A DNA stretch of 64,000 bases, taken from Rhodoferax sp. OV413. GTDB taxonomy: Bacteria > Pseudomonadota > Gammaproteobacteria > Burkholderiales > Burkholderiaceae_C. How positions within the stretch are numbered: the first letter of the stretch is position 1; the number at the start of each line of letters is the position of its first letter. The position numbers and the translations under genes are program-made. The notes beneath the pieces are model-generated. The model was given only the letters and a program-made list of their open reading frames with translations, did not search any database and was not told the origin of the DNA. Where the stretch lies: positions 1,462,386 through 1,526,385 of the forward strand of contig NZ_FNJA01000001.1 in the NCBI RefSeq assembly GCF_900104385.1, in the 5' to 3' direction. This document shows positions 35,631 to 44,450 of the stretch, in pieces.

Positions 35631-36401
35631 TTACTCGGGTTGGAAACGAGGCAAATAATCTCGCTGCAGCCATGTATCGGGAATGGCGCGTGCGACATAG
35701 TCAGAGAACCGCATCAGCGTGACCGATTGCGGATTGAGCCCGTCAATGATGACGGTCTCGGTGGGGCGCTCTACACCGAGTTGCGACTGAAATCGGCGGT
35801 AGTAAGCTGTCTTGAGCAAGCGCGACGACTCGGCAAAGAAGCGTGCCTTGATTGGCCGGTTGTTCTCCACATCGACCCACATTTCTATGCTGGCGTACGT
35901 TACATCCGGTGCCGATGCGGTAAGACCCAGCTTATGCGCCTTACGCGTACGACGCTCACCATCCTGCACTTCTTCTTCGCCCAGCAAGGTTGCACGGTAG
36001 TCCTTTGCCCAGTTCACGGTCGCCACGTCACCGTTCGATGCCTGCCCCAGCAGCCGCTGTTGCGGCGACAAGCGAACACTCGCTTTCGCCACCGGGTCGT
36101 AAAACCAAAGATCATTGCCATTCTTGAGCATCAACTTTCCCGCATCTCGGGCCGGCAGGACAAACCGGATCAGGCTGGAGAACTGTCCACTTTGCGGCAA
36201 TGTGCGGGAATAGGTGACCAGCGTGCTGGTGTCAACTTGTTTGCTGGCCTGAAACTCAGTCAGGGTCACAGTCACGCTGAAGGGTCGCCCGGGATTGCGG
36301 ATCGCATCACTCGCGGCCAGGATTTCGTCCGCATCGGGTGCGGCATATACAGCCCCACTACCCAGCATGCAGGAAAAGAAAAACACAAACAGAGACTTCA
36401 T
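35631..36401 (-). CDS. Outer-membrane lipoprotein-sorting protein, LolA-like fold
   Basis: 256 residues. A signal peptide ends GSGAVYAAP, and the mature part has the pattern of LolA/LolB-like periplasmic carriers with a bowl-shaped fold (LRFVLPARDAGKLMLKNGNDLWFYDP region, read as parts). The family is widely annotated as outer-membrane lipoprotein-sorting and is often paired with MMPL or ABC permeases that move lipids. It sits 18 bases after the permease gene. Probably a periplasmic carrier for a lipid or glycolipid; the cargo is unknown. Confidence 0.82.
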   Translation of the reverse strand: MKSLFVFFFSCMLGSGAVYAAPDADEILAASDAIRNPGRPFSVTVTLTEFQASKQVDTSTLVTYSRTLPQSGQFSSLIRFVLPARDAGKLMLKNGNDLWFYDPVAKASVRLSPQQRLLGQASNGDVATVNWAKDYRATLLGEEEVQDGERRTRKAHKLGLTASAPDVTYASIEMWVDVENNRPIKARFFAESSRLLKTAYYRRFQSQLGVERPTETVIIDGLNPQSVTLMRFSDYVARAIPDTWLQRDYLPRFQPE

Positions 36402-36419
36402 GGTGATGCAGCTTCCTTT

Positions 36420-37814
36420 TCAAACGTGGCGCAAAGCCTCCACGACGTCCAGCTTCGCGGCCCGGTGCGCAGGCCACCAAGCAGACAGGACGGCAATGCA
36501 GATGAGGCCAAAGGTCGTGCCTAGGATCATGCGGGTTTCGCCCCAGACCGTCAGAGTCAGCGGCAAGGGGTCGACTCCGCCAGGTGGTGACCATGTCAAG
36601 CCCATCTGGTTGGCTATGCCGGAGACGAGCAGCGCCACCACGACGCCAAGTACTGCTCCGCTCATGCCAAGCAACATCCCCTCAGTCACGAACAGTTGCC
36701 GAATGCCCGACCGCCGTAACCCAATGGCACGCAAAGTGCCGATCTCCACGGTGCGTTCAACTACCGCCGTATTCATGGTATTACTCACCGTGAACAGAAC
36801 GATAGCGCCGATCAAGGCAAAAATGAATCCAAAAATCGTATCGAACAACTGGATGGTTTGGACATAAAAAGGGTTCAAGGTCCGGAAGTCCAACACAGCC
36901 AATGGCTGACTCACCGAGAATTTTTCCAGTATCGGCGCCAGCCGTACCAGTGCTGCCGGGATCTGCTCAGAGTGCTTGAGCTGGATAACGATAGATGTGA
37001 CTTTGGGTTCAGACTTGCCGTAAATCAGCTGCTGCGTCTTGGCCAGATGCATCATCACGTAGACCTCATCGAACTCCTTGAATCCCTGCTCTTCCGCACG
37101 TATCACCTCCAGCGACGCAACATTCGGCGCGCCACGGGAGTTGCCTGCGAGCACTTCGATTCGGCGTGAACTGCCCTGCGCAGGACCTGATGCTGCGGGC
37201 GTTTCCAGCAAGCTGAGCTGGGCAATATCGTCTGGGGCCGCAGGGCCGTCCACTTTTTTCTCTTTTTCGGGCTTGGGGCAACGTGCAATCTTCAAGGCAT
37301 CGCACAACTGCAGCACCCGCGCCACACCCGTGCCCACAATCGCAGCATCTGCAGGCGCACCTTCCAGCGCAAACACCGGAGAGCCGCTGCGCAGGCCAAA
37401 GTCGTTCCAGCGCCGCATGCGGTTCACATCCTCGGCCACAAAACCATTCCCGGTAATCGTGCGAGACACCCCAGCCGCGTAATTGCCGGCAATGCCGCCA
37501 AACTGCAGCGTCGGCGTGGCCACCAAGACCATGTTGCGCAGCACTTCATCGTTCTTGATAGCGGCCAAGATCTTTGTGTAATCGGCAATCCCGTAAGAAG
37601 TCGGGTTGCCGCTGCCATACAGGAAAAAATCCCGGTGCTGGATCTGCAAATGGCCACCGTTCTGCACATACTCGGTATGCATGGTCTGGTTGATATTCGT
37701 GCTGTAACCGCCAAACAGCAAAACGGAGGTGGAGCCAATCGCCATGGCCAGCAAGGTCGCCAAGGAGCGCCGCCGGTTCCGCAGCAGATTGCGCACTGCC
37801 AAAGACAAAATCAT
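36420..37814 (-). CDS. ABC transporter permease, FtsX/MacB-like
   Basis: 464 residues. Membrane segments lie near residue 20 and in three more clusters in the last 180 residues (FGFIFALIGAIVLFTVSNTM, LGMSGAVLGVVVALLVSGI and one more). A large periplasmic domain lies between, as in MacB/LolC-type mechanotransmission permeases. Such permeases do not import; they drive extraction of lipids or lipoproteins. ATG 37814 overlaps the ATPase stop by one base (TAATG). Confidence 0.87.
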   Translation of the reverse strand: MILSLAVRNLLRNRRRSLATLLAMAIGSTSVLLFGGYSTNINQTMHTEYVQNGGHLQIQHRDFFLYGSGNPTSYGIADYTKILAAIKNDEVLRNMVLVATPTLQFGGIAGNYAAGVSRTITGNGFVAEDVNRMRRWNDFGLRSGSPVFALEGAPADAAIVGTGVARVLQLCDALKIARCPKPEKEKKVDGPAAPDDIAQLSLLETPAASGPAQGSSRRIEVLAGNSRGAPNVASLEVIRAEEQGFKEFDEVYVMMHLAKTQQLIYGKSEPKVTSIVIQLKHSEQIPAALVRLAPILEKFSVSQPLAVLDFRTLNPFYVQTIQLFDTIFGFIFALIGAIVLFTVSNTMNTAVVERTVEIGTLRAIGLRRSGIRQLFVTEGMLLGMSGAVLGVVVALLVSGIANQMGLTWSPPGGVDPLPLTLTVWGETRMILGTTFGLICIAVLSAWWPAHRAAKLDVVEALRHV

Positions 37815-38551
37815 TATGTGGTCTCCTCCACGCCTTTGCGGCGCACACCACGGATCGCGCCGTCGTGCAGGAAGATGGTGTCGTCCGCAGCCTTGATCAC
37901 CTCGGGGTCGTGGGACGAGAAGATGAAGGAAATCTGGTAGCGGTCGACCATGCGGCGCATCAGCGTCAAGATGGCGGCCCCGGTCTGGCTATCCAGATTC
38001 GCGGTAGGCTCATCGGCGATCACCAGTTTGGGCTTGCGGGCCAGTGCGCGGGCAATCGCCACCCGCTGGCGTTGCCCGCCTGACAACTGCCCAGGCAGGT
38101 TCTTCGCCCGGTCACTCAAACCTACGGCCTCGAGCAGCTTGGGCACACGCTCACCGCGCTTCTTGGCCGAGATCCCTGCCAGCAGCAGCGGATACTCAAT
38201 GTTTTCATAGGCGCTCAGCACCGGCAGCAGATTAAAGTTCTGAAAAATGAATCCGATGTTCTTGGCGCGGAAATCGGACAGAGCGTCGTCGGTCAACTCT
38301 CCCACCTTGCAGTTCGACACGATGACTTCGCCTTTATCCGGCTTGTCGATGCAGCCAATCATGTTGAGCAGCGTGGTTTTGCCACTGCCAGACGGGCCTA
38401 ACAGCACGGTGAAGCAGGCTTGGCGCACAAAGATATCGACACCCCGGATCACCGGGACGCTGACGGAATCCAGGTGGTAGGTTTTCTCGATCTGCGTGAG
38501 AACGGCCACAGGCCGGTAGCCTTTGGCTTGCTCCTCGGTTTGTTCAGTCAT
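37814..38551 (-). CDS. ABC transporter ATP-binding protein, LolD/MacB-type
   Basis: 245 residues. Walker A GPSGSGKTT, Q-loop FIFQNFNL, signature LSGGQRQRVAIARALA, Walker B LVIADEPTANLDSQTG and an SSHDPEV switch histidine are all present. This is the MacB/LolD/FtsE subfamily. It pairs with the FtsX-type permease next to it and probably the LolA-like carrier. First gene of the minus-strand unit running to 32.3 kb. The cargo is unknown. Confidence 0.92.
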   Translation of the reverse strand: MTEQTEEQAKGYRPVAVLTQIEKTYHLDSVSVPVIRGVDIFVRQACFTVLLGPSGSGKTTLLNMIGCIDKPDKGEVIVSNCKVGELTDDALSDFRAKNIGFIFQNFNLLPVLSAYENIEYPLLLAGISAKKRGERVPKLLEAVGLSDRAKNLPGQLSGGQRQRVAIARALARKPKLVIADEPTANLDSQTGAAILTLMRRMVDRYQISFIFSSHDPEVIKAADDTIFLHDGAIRGVRRKGVEETT

Positions 38552-38648
38552 CTTTCGCCTTTATTCATGCCGTAGCCGCTACAGCTTATCGGCAAGCCGG
38601 GACAAGCAATTATTACCGGATACTGTAAGAAATTATTTCGAAATGATA

Positions 38649-38717
38649 GGGTTTAAACCCCGCCAATTCACTATTCATCCGCGGTAGTGGCCCGTGAAGC
38701 CGTGCTGTCACGGGCCA
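38649..38717. promoter_or_regulatory. Palindrome and long hairpin between divergent genes
   Basis: GGGTTTAAACCC is a perfect 12-base palindrome at 38649-38660. TGGCCCGTGA at 38688-38697 pairs perfectly with TCACGGGCCA at 38708-38717 around a 10-base loop. Both are between the ABC ATPase gene and the tyrosine phosphatase gene. The hairpin has no T-run, so it is more likely an operator or 5'-leader structure than a terminator. Confidence 0.5.
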
Positions 38718-38760
38718 GCGCCTCCACAGCCGCTAAACTGAAGTTTTTCGGCGCCACTCC

Positions 38761-39258
38761 ATGAACTTCCTGCGGCCTCCCCCTGCAACCAAATTCCTGA
38801 TGGTCTGCAGAGCCAATATCTGCCGCTCGCCAATGGCGCAGGCGGTGGCGCAGCACCTGGTGGAACAAGCAGGCCTGGCACGCGATATCGTGGTGGACTC
38901 GGCCGGCACCCATGTGGGCAGCGCCAAAGCCAAGCCGGATGCCCGGGCCCAGACGCTTTTATCCCAACGCGGATATGCGCTCGGTAAAAACCGTTCCCGC
39001 CAAGTCATTGCCAAAGATTTTGACCACTACGACCTGGTCCTGGCCTTGGACCAGGCGAACCTGAACGACCTGCGCCAGCTGTGCCCGGCCGAGCACACCC
39101 ACAAACTGCGCTTGCTGCTGGAATACGCCGAAGGCGTAGACCTGCGCGATGTTCCAGACCCCTACTACGGCAATCTCCAGGGCTTTGAGCATGTGCTGGA
39201 ACTGTGCGAGGCCGGTGCACGCGGCTTGGTGGCTTCCTACCAAGCCTTCAAGCGCTAA
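38761..39258 (+). CDS. Low-molecular-weight protein-tyrosine phosphatase
   Basis: 165 residues. P-loop VCRANICRSPMAQAV with Cys16 and Arg22 of C-x5-R-S, and the DPYYGN general-acid element near residue 137. Usual length for the family. Substrate not known; BY-kinases of EPS loci are the classical targets. It ends four bases before the convergent UDP-glucuronate epimerase gene. It is the second such phosphatase in the window; unlike the one at 4.9 kb it lacks an N-terminal extension. Confidence 0.9.
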   Translation: MNFLRPPPATKFLMVCRANICRSPMAQAVAQHLVEQAGLARDIVVDSAGTHVGSAKAKPDARAQTLLSQRGYALGKNRSRQVIAKDFDHYDLVLALDQANLNDLRQLCPAEHTHKLRLLLEYAEGVDLRDVPDPYYGNLQGFEHVLELCEAGARGLVASYQAFKR

Positions 39259-39261
39259 ACC

Positions 39262-40269
39262 TCAGACCTTGTAGTAGTCGCGGTACCAGGCGACGAAATT
39301 GCGGATGCCGGTCTGCACGCTGGTGCCGGGCACAAAACCAACCCAGTCCTGCAAGGCATCGGTATTCGCATAGGTGGCGGGCACATCACCGTCCTGCAAT
39401 GGCAGCAGGCGTTTTTCGGCCTTCTGGCCCAGTGCATCCTCGATGCAACCAATGAAGTCCAGCAAAGGCACAGGATTGTTGTTTCCGATGTTGAACACCC
39501 GGTACGGCGCATTGCTGGTGGCCGGGTCGGCCAATACGGGGTCGTACTGGGGATCGGGAGCGGCAACGCGGTCCAGCACCCGGATCACACCTTCGACGAT
39601 GTCGTCCACATAGGTGAAATCGCGCTGCATATTGCCGTGGTTGAACACGTCAATGGGCCGGCCCTCGAGGATCGCCTTGGTAAACAGGAACAAGGCCATG
39701 TCCGGCCGTCCCCATGGGCCATACACCGTGAAGAAACGCAGGCCGGTGGTCGGCAAGTTGTACAGATGGCTGTAGGTATGCGCCATCAACTCATTCGCCT
39801 TCTTGGTCGCCGCATACAGGCTCACGGGGTGGTCCACGCTGTCGTGCTCGGAGAACGGCATCTTGGTATTGCCGCCGTAGACGCTGGAGCTGGACGCATA
39901 CACCAGGTGCTGCACCTGGCTATGGCGGCAACCTTCGAGGATATTCACAAAACCCAGCAGATTGCTGTCTACATAGGCATGCGGGTTTTGCAGCGAATAG
40001 CGCACGCCGGCCTGGGCGGCGAGATGGATCACGCGGTCGAATTTTTCGGTAGCAAACAGCTCGGCGATGCCGGAGCGGTCGCCCACGTCCAGCTGCACGA
40101 ACTTGAAGTTCGCATGCGAGGTCAGACGCTTCAGACGGCTGTGCTTCAGGTTGACGTCGTAGTAGTCGTTCAGATTGTCCAAACCAACCACCTGGTCGCC
40201 GCGCGCCAGCAACTTCAACGATGCCGTCATGCCAATGAAGCCCGCGGCCCCCGTCACCAAAATCTTCAT
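39262..40269 (-). CDS. UDP-glucuronate 4-epimerase-like NAD-dependent epimerase
   Basis: 335 residues, extended SDR. It has the NAD loop [27 protein letters not shown] (signature of CapI/LpsL/GAE epimerases), the catalytic Ser-Ser-Ser and the YAATK Tyr/Lys pair. It interconverts UDP-GlcA and UDP-GalA, precursors of surface polysaccharides. Name by similarity; related C4 epimerases acting on UDP-GlcNAc uronate would look similar, which is relevant given the dehydrogenase at 14.8 kb. Confidence 0.88.
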   Translation of the reverse strand: MKILVTGAAGFIGMTASLKLLARGDQVVGLDNLNDYYDVNLKHSRLKRLTSHANFKFVQLDVGDRSGIAELFATEKFDRVIHLAAQAGVRYSLQNPHAYVDSNLLGFVNILEGCRHSQVQHLVYASSSSVYGGNTKMPFSEHDSVDHPVSLYAATKKANELMAHTYSHLYNLPTTGLRFFTVYGPWGRPDMALFLFTKAILEGRPIDVFNHGNMQRDFTYVDDIVEGVIRVLDRVAAPDPQYDPVLADPATSNAPYRVFNIGNNNPVPLLDFIGCIEDALGQKAEKRLLPLQDGDVPATYANTDALQDWVGFVPGTSVQTGIRNFVAWYRDYYKV

Positions 40270-40364
40270 GACCCAATCCTTCGACTTGTACTATTGAAGG
40301 TCGATCTTAACTGGCCTGCCGCGTAGTATTCTCATTTAAGGCACACCTGCGAGGGAAACCGACC

Positions 40365-40649
40365 ATGTTGAAAAAGATACTGCTAGCCAGCGCCCTGCTC
40401 GCCCCCCACCTGGCAGGCTCGGCGCTGGAGGTCAACCAGGCCACGGTCGCCGAGCTGGACGGCATCAAAGGCATAGGGCCCAGCCTGTCGCGGCAGATCC
40501 TGGCGCAGCGTGACCAGGGTAAGTTCAAGGACTGGGCCGACTTCCTGGCCCGGGTTCCCGGGGTAAAGGCCAAGACCGCCGCCCGGTTTTCCGACCAAGG
40601 ATTAACGGTGGACGGCGCCACCTACCCACAGGCACCGGCCAAACCCTAG
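40365..40649 (+). CDS. ComEA-like helix-hairpin-helix DNA-binding protein
   Basis: 94 residues. A signal peptide (KKILLASALLAPHLAGSA) precedes a helix-hairpin-helix pair: VNQATVAELDGIKGIGPSLS and VPGVKAKTAARF. This is the ComEA family, exported to the periplasm where it binds incoming DNA during transformation. Only the DNA-binding part is present, as in many betaproteobacterial short ComEA paralogues. Its TAG stop overlaps the convergent MFS stop in the palindrome CTAG (40646-40649). Confidence 0.88.
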   Translation: MLKKILLASALLAPHLAGSALEVNQATVAELDGIKGIGPSLSRQILAQRDQGKFKDWADFLARVPGVKAKTAARFSDQGLTVDGATYPQAPAKP

Positions 40650-41863
40650 GCGGCCGCCCGCAGCGCCCGCCGATTCGCCTCAGCCCGCAAGCGGCTGAAG
40701 TTCAAGGCCACCAGCAACGCGCCCAGCGCCCCGGCCAGCAGTACCCAGCGGGTGCCCGCGTAGGCCGTCAACGCCCCGCCGGCCGCCACGCCCGCCGCCT
40801 GGCCCAGGAAGAAGCAGGAAGCAAACGAGGACACCGCCGCGCCCCGGCGCTCGGGCGCCATCTGCGTGGCATTGATCTGCAAGGTGTTGTGCAGCATGTA
40901 AAAACCCAGGCCCATCACAAAGCAGGCCGGAATCGCCCACCACCAGACCGGCGCCAGCCCCACGGCCAGCAAGGATGCCGCGATCAGCACGCCGCCCCAG
41001 CTGCTCAGCCCCACCTCGCCCAGGCGCCGCACCAGGGTGGCCGAGAAGATGGCAAACAGCAGGCCGCCAAAGCCAAACCACATCACCACCGCCCCGGCGG
41101 TAGACAGCGACACGCCAAACACGCCATGCAAATGGCTGGCGATGAAGGCAAACGCGCCGTACAGAAAAGCCCCCTCGGTAAACACCGTCAGCAGCACCAC
41201 GCGCGCCCAGGGCTGGGACAGCACCTGGCCGAACTCGCTCAGCATGGTGCGCCGCGGATGGCCTTGCACCGCCCGCTGCTGCCGCGCCGAGGCCGGCAGC
41301 TGGCGGTTCACCATGAACAGCACAGCGCTGATGGTGGCGAAGCCGACGCCAATAACCAGGAACGGCAGGCGCCAGCCCACGCTGTCGGCCGCAAAGCCGC
41401 CCATCCACACCCCTACCGACAAGCCCATGATCTGCCCGATCAGAAACCGGGCCAGCACCGGCTGGCGCCGCGCATACGGCACCACGTCGCCAATCCAGGC
41501 CATGGACAGCGGGATGATGGCCGCCGCCGTCGCCCCGGCCAGCAGGCGCGCCACCAGCAGTTGGGGAAAAGTCTGCGCCAGGCCGCACAGCGAGGCGGTG
41601 ATGGCGCAGGCCGCGCAGCCCCAGGCGACCACCAGGTACTTGCCAAAACGGTCGCCCAGCGGGCCGAACAGTAGCTGGGCCAGCCCATAAGCCACCGAGA
41701 ACACCGTGATCACCCCGGCCGCATGGCCGATGGAGATGGAAAAGTCGCCGGCCAGCCGCGGCAGCAAGGCGTCGTTGATGCGCAAGGACACACCGCTGGC
41801 AAATGCAGCCAGCGACAAAGCGAGAACCGCCGTGCGGGGAATGGGAGCGTCGGCGTTGGTCAT
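40646..41863 (-). CDS. Major facilitator superfamily transporter
   Basis: 405 residues with twelve hydrophobic segments. The motif-A-like GPLGDRFGKYLVVAWG lies after the second segment. A secondary transporter of the inner membrane, most like drug/sugar-efflux DHA1-type carriers. ATG 41863 begins the conserved part; the frame is open further upstream but runs into repeat DNA. The stop is shared with comEA through CTAG. A perfect 24-base palindrome lies about 120 bases upstream. Substrate unknown. Confidence 0.87.
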   Translation of the reverse strand: MTNADAPIPRTAVLALSLAAFASGVSLRINDALLPRLAGDFSISIGHAAGVITVFSVAYGLAQLLFGPLGDRFGKYLVVAWGCAACAITASLCGLAQTFPQLLVARLLAGATAAAIIPLSMAWIGDVVPYARRQPVLARFLIGQIMGLSVGVWMGGFAADSVGWRLPFLVIGVGFATISAVLFMVNRQLPASARQQRAVQGHPRRTMLSEFGQVLSQPWARVVLLTVFTEGAFLYGAFAFIASHLHGVFGVSLSTAGAVVMWFGFGGLLFAIFSATLVRRLGEVGLSSWGGVLIAASLLAVGLAPVWWWAIPACFVMGLGFYMLHNTLQINATQMAPERRGAAVSSFASCFFLGQAAGVAAGGALTAYAGTRWVLLAGALGALLVALNFSRLRAEANRRALRAAA

Positions 41864-41915
41864 GCGCGATTGTCGCGTCCCCGGGCAAACCCTTGCTGGC
41901 CTGGGCCCAATGGAA

Positions 41916-41960
41916 ACGCTATATTTTCTATAGCTGCTTGCGCAATCTATCTGTGCACCG
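41916..41960 (+). repeat. 45-bp interspersed repeat, copy 1 (intergenic)
   Basis: Consensus in this window: TTGCTAT, 7 bases, ATAGCTGCTTGCGC, 10 bases, AGCGCTA. This copy has ACGCTAT, spacer, a perfect 14-base core at 41930-41943, and a degraded third block (TGCACCG). Confidence 0.75.
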
Positions 41961-41979
41961 GCGGCCCAATTGGCTCTGC

Positions 41980-42003
41980 ATCTGGATTGCATGCAATCCA
42001 GAT
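41980..42003. promoter_or_regulatory. Perfect 24-base palindrome, possible operator
   Basis: Halves ATCTGGATTGCA and TGCAATCCAGAT are exact reverse complements with no spacer. It is in the intergenic region between the divergent MFS and META-domain genes. A symmetric binding site for a dimeric repressor of the MFS gene is one explanation. No regulator gene is adjacent. Confidence 0.6.
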
Positions 42004-42199
42004 CCGTAAAGTTTTGCCCGTTGGCACTGGACAAGCTTGTGGATAAGTCGGGCAAACCACTGTATGCCGAAGCTAAGTACATGTTTTCAAAAGCTAAAGC
42101 TTATGCTGCCCATTTAATAGGCAGGTCGAACAAAGCGTCTTCATCGGCAGAATCGCCTACCATGGCCACCCCTGGTTTATCTGCGTGAAGGAGTTTTTT

Positions 42200-42667
42200 A
42201 TGTGGCGACCTCTTGCCCATGCACTCGCCGTACTGCTGGCCGGCGCGGTGACGGCCTGTGCGGCCCCGGCGGCTAGCACGCTGGACAGCCAGCTCCAAGC
42301 CACGCGCTGGCAGCTGCAAACCGCCACCAACGGCCAGGGCCAGCCCATCACCGCCCTCTTCCCCACGGTCGCGGGCACCGAGCGGCATTTCGTACTGGAA
42401 TTTACTGACGGCCGGCTAGGCATACGTGGCGGCTGCAATGCCATGGGCGGCAGCTACCAGATCGGCCCCGGCGCGCAGCTGCAGGCCGGCCCGCTGATGG
42501 CCACCCGCAAAGGCTGCGAAGCCCCGCTGATGCAGGCCGACGCCACGCTCAGCGCGCTGCTGGCCCAGGCCTGGCAGCTGCGGCTGGACCAGGGGCCGCC
42601 CCAACTGCTGCGGTTCGGCTCGGCCAATGGCCAGACACTGGTGTGGACGCGTGCACCCGCACCTTGA
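42200..42667 (+). CDS. META-domain (HslJ-like) lipoprotein
   Basis: 155 residues. A signal peptide ends at AGAVTACAAP with Cys in the lipobox position, so a membrane-anchored lipoprotein is expected. The META fold is marked by RHFVLEFTDGRLGIRGGCN and PLMATRKGCEAPLMQAD. HslJ-like proteins are linked to heat and novobiocin resistance in E. coli; the mechanism is unclear. ATG 42200 was chosen because AAGGAG lies six bases upstream. The stop codon abuts repeat copy 2. Confidence 0.85.
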   Translation: MWRPLAHALAVLLAGAVTACAAPAASTLDSQLQATRWQLQTATNGQGQPITALFPTVAGTERHFVLEFTDGRLGIRGGCNAMGGSYQIGPGAQLQAGPLMATRKGCEAPLMQADATLSALLAQAWQLRLDQGPPQLLRFGSANGQTLVWTRAPAP

Positions 42668-42712
42668 TTGCTATCACTTAGATAGCTGCTTGCGCATACA
42701 GAATAAGCGCTA
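42668..42712 (+). repeat. 45-bp interspersed repeat, copy 2 (best match to consensus)
   Basis: TTGCTAT, 7 bases, ATAGCTGCTTGCGC, 10 bases, AGCGCTA: all three blocks perfect. It starts next to the META gene stop. GCTTGCGC and AAGCGC could pair to form a small hairpin. Confidence 0.85.
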
Positions 42713-42739
42713 ACGGGCTACTTAGCTCAAAGAAGCAGA

Positions 42740-44347
42740 TCAGGCTGCGGCTGTGACCGCCGGCTGGCTGCGTTTGTGCTTGATGACCAGCCGGTCGGGC
42801 GACAAATACTGCGTGAGGTAGATGTCGAAGGGCATGGTGTCGGCGGCTTCGATGTCTTTCTGGGCCTGCACCGATGCGACGCTCATGGCTTCGAACTTGG
42901 CCTGCTGCTCGGCCGAGAACGGCAGGTCCAGCAACGTAGCCTGGGTCTGCGCCGACTGGGCGGCGATGAAAGGCACGAAGGCGCTACCGTAATCGTTCTG
43001 CATGGCTTGCAGCACCCGGGCCGACGACAGCAGGTCGGGATTCGCCAGCGCCGCATCGGCGGCCACCAGCGCGTCGCTGTACAGCGTGCCGCCATGGGCT
43101 GCGTCCAGCGCCGCGGCAATCGGCCGGCACTGGGCCACCAGCTCGGCGCCCCACTCGGTCAAAGCCACTTCCTGGCCGGCGCGCTCCAGGCGCAGGCCGG
43201 GCTCGCGGCCGCGGGCGGCCACGCTGTGCTGGTTGTGCGCAAGTTCGGTGATTTCCTGCGGCGTGTCGGGCGGGCTGTCGGACAGCAGGCAGTGCAGCAG
43301 GAACACGTCGATGAAACGCATGGTCTGCGCGGTGATGCCGACGGGCACGAACGGGTCGAGGTCCAGCAGCCGTACTTCCACATATTCCACGCCGCGCTCG
43401 CGCAGCGCATGCAGCGGGCGTTCGCCGGGGTGGATCACGCGCTTGGGGCGGATGGTGCCGTAGAACTCGTTCTCGATCTGCAGCAGGCTGGTGGCCAGCT
43501 GGTTGTAATCGCCGCCGGTGCCGCGCACACCCACCGCCTTGTAGGCCGGATACGGCCGGGTCAACGCGTCTTGCAGCGAGGCGCCATAGCCTTCCAGGCT
43601 GTTGTAGCTGACGGCCAGCGAGGCCTGGGCATCGCTCTGGTAGCCCAGGCGGCCCATGCGCAGCGAGGTGCCGTGCGGCATGTACATGGTGCGCTCGTTG
43701 AGCTGCTGCAGCTCGTGCTGACGGCCGGCGACAAAGCTGGAACACACGGCCGGCGAAGCGCCGAACAGGTATAGCAGCAGGAAAGCATGGCGGCGGAAGT
43801 TGCGGATCAGGCCGAAGTACTGCTCGCTCGTTACCTCCGGCAGCGACCAGTTGTAGTGGATGCCCGAGATGGTCTGCATGCGCCGGCCATAGCGGTGCCC
43901 CAGGCCCATGCGGTAGACGCTCTTGGCGCGGCCCACGTTCGATGAACCGTAGCGGCCGATGGGAATGGTCTCGTCGGTCGGCAGGCCGCAGGGCATGCTG
44001 GACACCCAGAGCATTTCATTGTCGCCCTGCGCCTGCAGGGTGCGGTAGGTGAACTGGTGGACTTCGGTGAGTTCGGCCAGGCAGTCTTCCACGCCGGCAT
44101 GCACGCCGGTGATCAGCTCGACCTGCGATTCGCTGAAATCGGTGGTGATGTGCGGGTGCGTGAGGGCCGAGCCCAGGGCGGCGGGGTGCGGCGTCAGCGC
44201 CAGGCTACCGCCGGGCTGGGCGCGCAGGCTTTCTTTCTCCAGGCCACGGCGTATGCCCTTGAGCCTGTCGGGCGAAAGCGCGGCTAGGCGTTCCAGCAAA
44301 GCTGCTGGGGTAGGCACAGGGGAACTGCTCATCTGGGGTATATCCAT
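42740..44347 (-). CDS. gshA: Glutamate-cysteine ligase (proteobacterial GshA type)
   Basis: About 535 residues. KGIRRGLEKESLRAQPGG, ITTDFSESQVELITG and GIHYNWSLPE are typical of the first enzyme of glutathione synthesis, which joins Glu and Cys using ATP. The full length matches E. coli GshA. The start is 44347 or ATG 44332; neither has a good ribosome site. Its own terminator was not evident; the terminator just upstream (44403-44434) belongs to the efflux operon. Confidence 0.93.
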   Translation of the reverse strand: MDIPQMSSSPVPTPAALLERLAALSPDRLKGIRRGLEKESLRAQPGGSLALTPHPAALGSALTHPHITTDFSESQVELITGVHAGVEDCLAELTEVHQFTYRTLQAQGDNEMLWVSSMPCGLPTDETIPIGRYGSSNVGRAKSVYRMGLGHRYGRRMQTISGIHYNWSLPEVTSEQYFGLIRNFRRHAFLLLYLFGASPAVCSSFVAGRQHELQQLNERTMYMPHGTSLRMGRLGYQSDAQASLAVSYNSLEGYGASLQDALTRPYPAYKAVGVRGTGGDYNQLATSLLQIENEFYGTIRPKRVIHPGERPLHALRERGVEYVEVRLLDLDPFVPVGITAQTMRFIDVFLLHCLLSDSPPDTPQEITELAHNQHSVAARGREPGLRLERAGQEVALTEWGAELVAQCRPIAAALDAAHGGTLYSDALVAADAALANPDLLSSARVLQAMQNDYGSAFVPFIAAQSAQTQATLLDLPFSAEQQAKFEAMSVASVQAQKDIEAADTMPFDIYLTQYLSPDRLVIKHKRSQPAVTAAA

Positions 44348-44402
44348 ATAACGAAACCGGGCACGGAAGGTATCACAGGCTGGCCCGGCGTGCAGCGCAT
44401 AC

Positions 44403-44434
44403 AAAAACGCCCCCACCCGCGTTGGGAGGGGGCG
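44403..44434 (-). terminator. Rho-independent terminator of the RND efflux operon
   Basis: Read on the minus strand, CGCCCCC and GGGGGCG (44434-44408) form a GC stem with further CCC/GGG pairing, followed by five T (44407-44403). It begins 17 bases after the outer-membrane channel stop. Confidence 0.9.
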
Positions 44435-44450
44435 ACAGGCGCTGTGCGGC

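Larger units (their letters stand above)
41864..42199. other. Intergenic region holding a 45-bp repeat and a 24-base palindrome
   Basis: 336 bases between the divergent MFS and META-domain genes. It holds the repeat at 41916-41960, the palindrome at 41980-42003, a weak sigma-54-like sequence at 42022-42037 and AAGGAG just before the META gene. No coding frame worth calling was seen. Confidence 0.7.

Noticed and set aside
38688-38717. Terminator for the genes on either side
   Set aside because: No T-run follows on either strand, and both adjacent genes start here rather than end.
42022-42037. Sigma-54-like TGGCAC plus GC upstream of the META gene
   Set aside because: The -24 box is perfect but the -12 box reads AAGCT instead of TTGCW; kept only as a remark, too weak for a feature.
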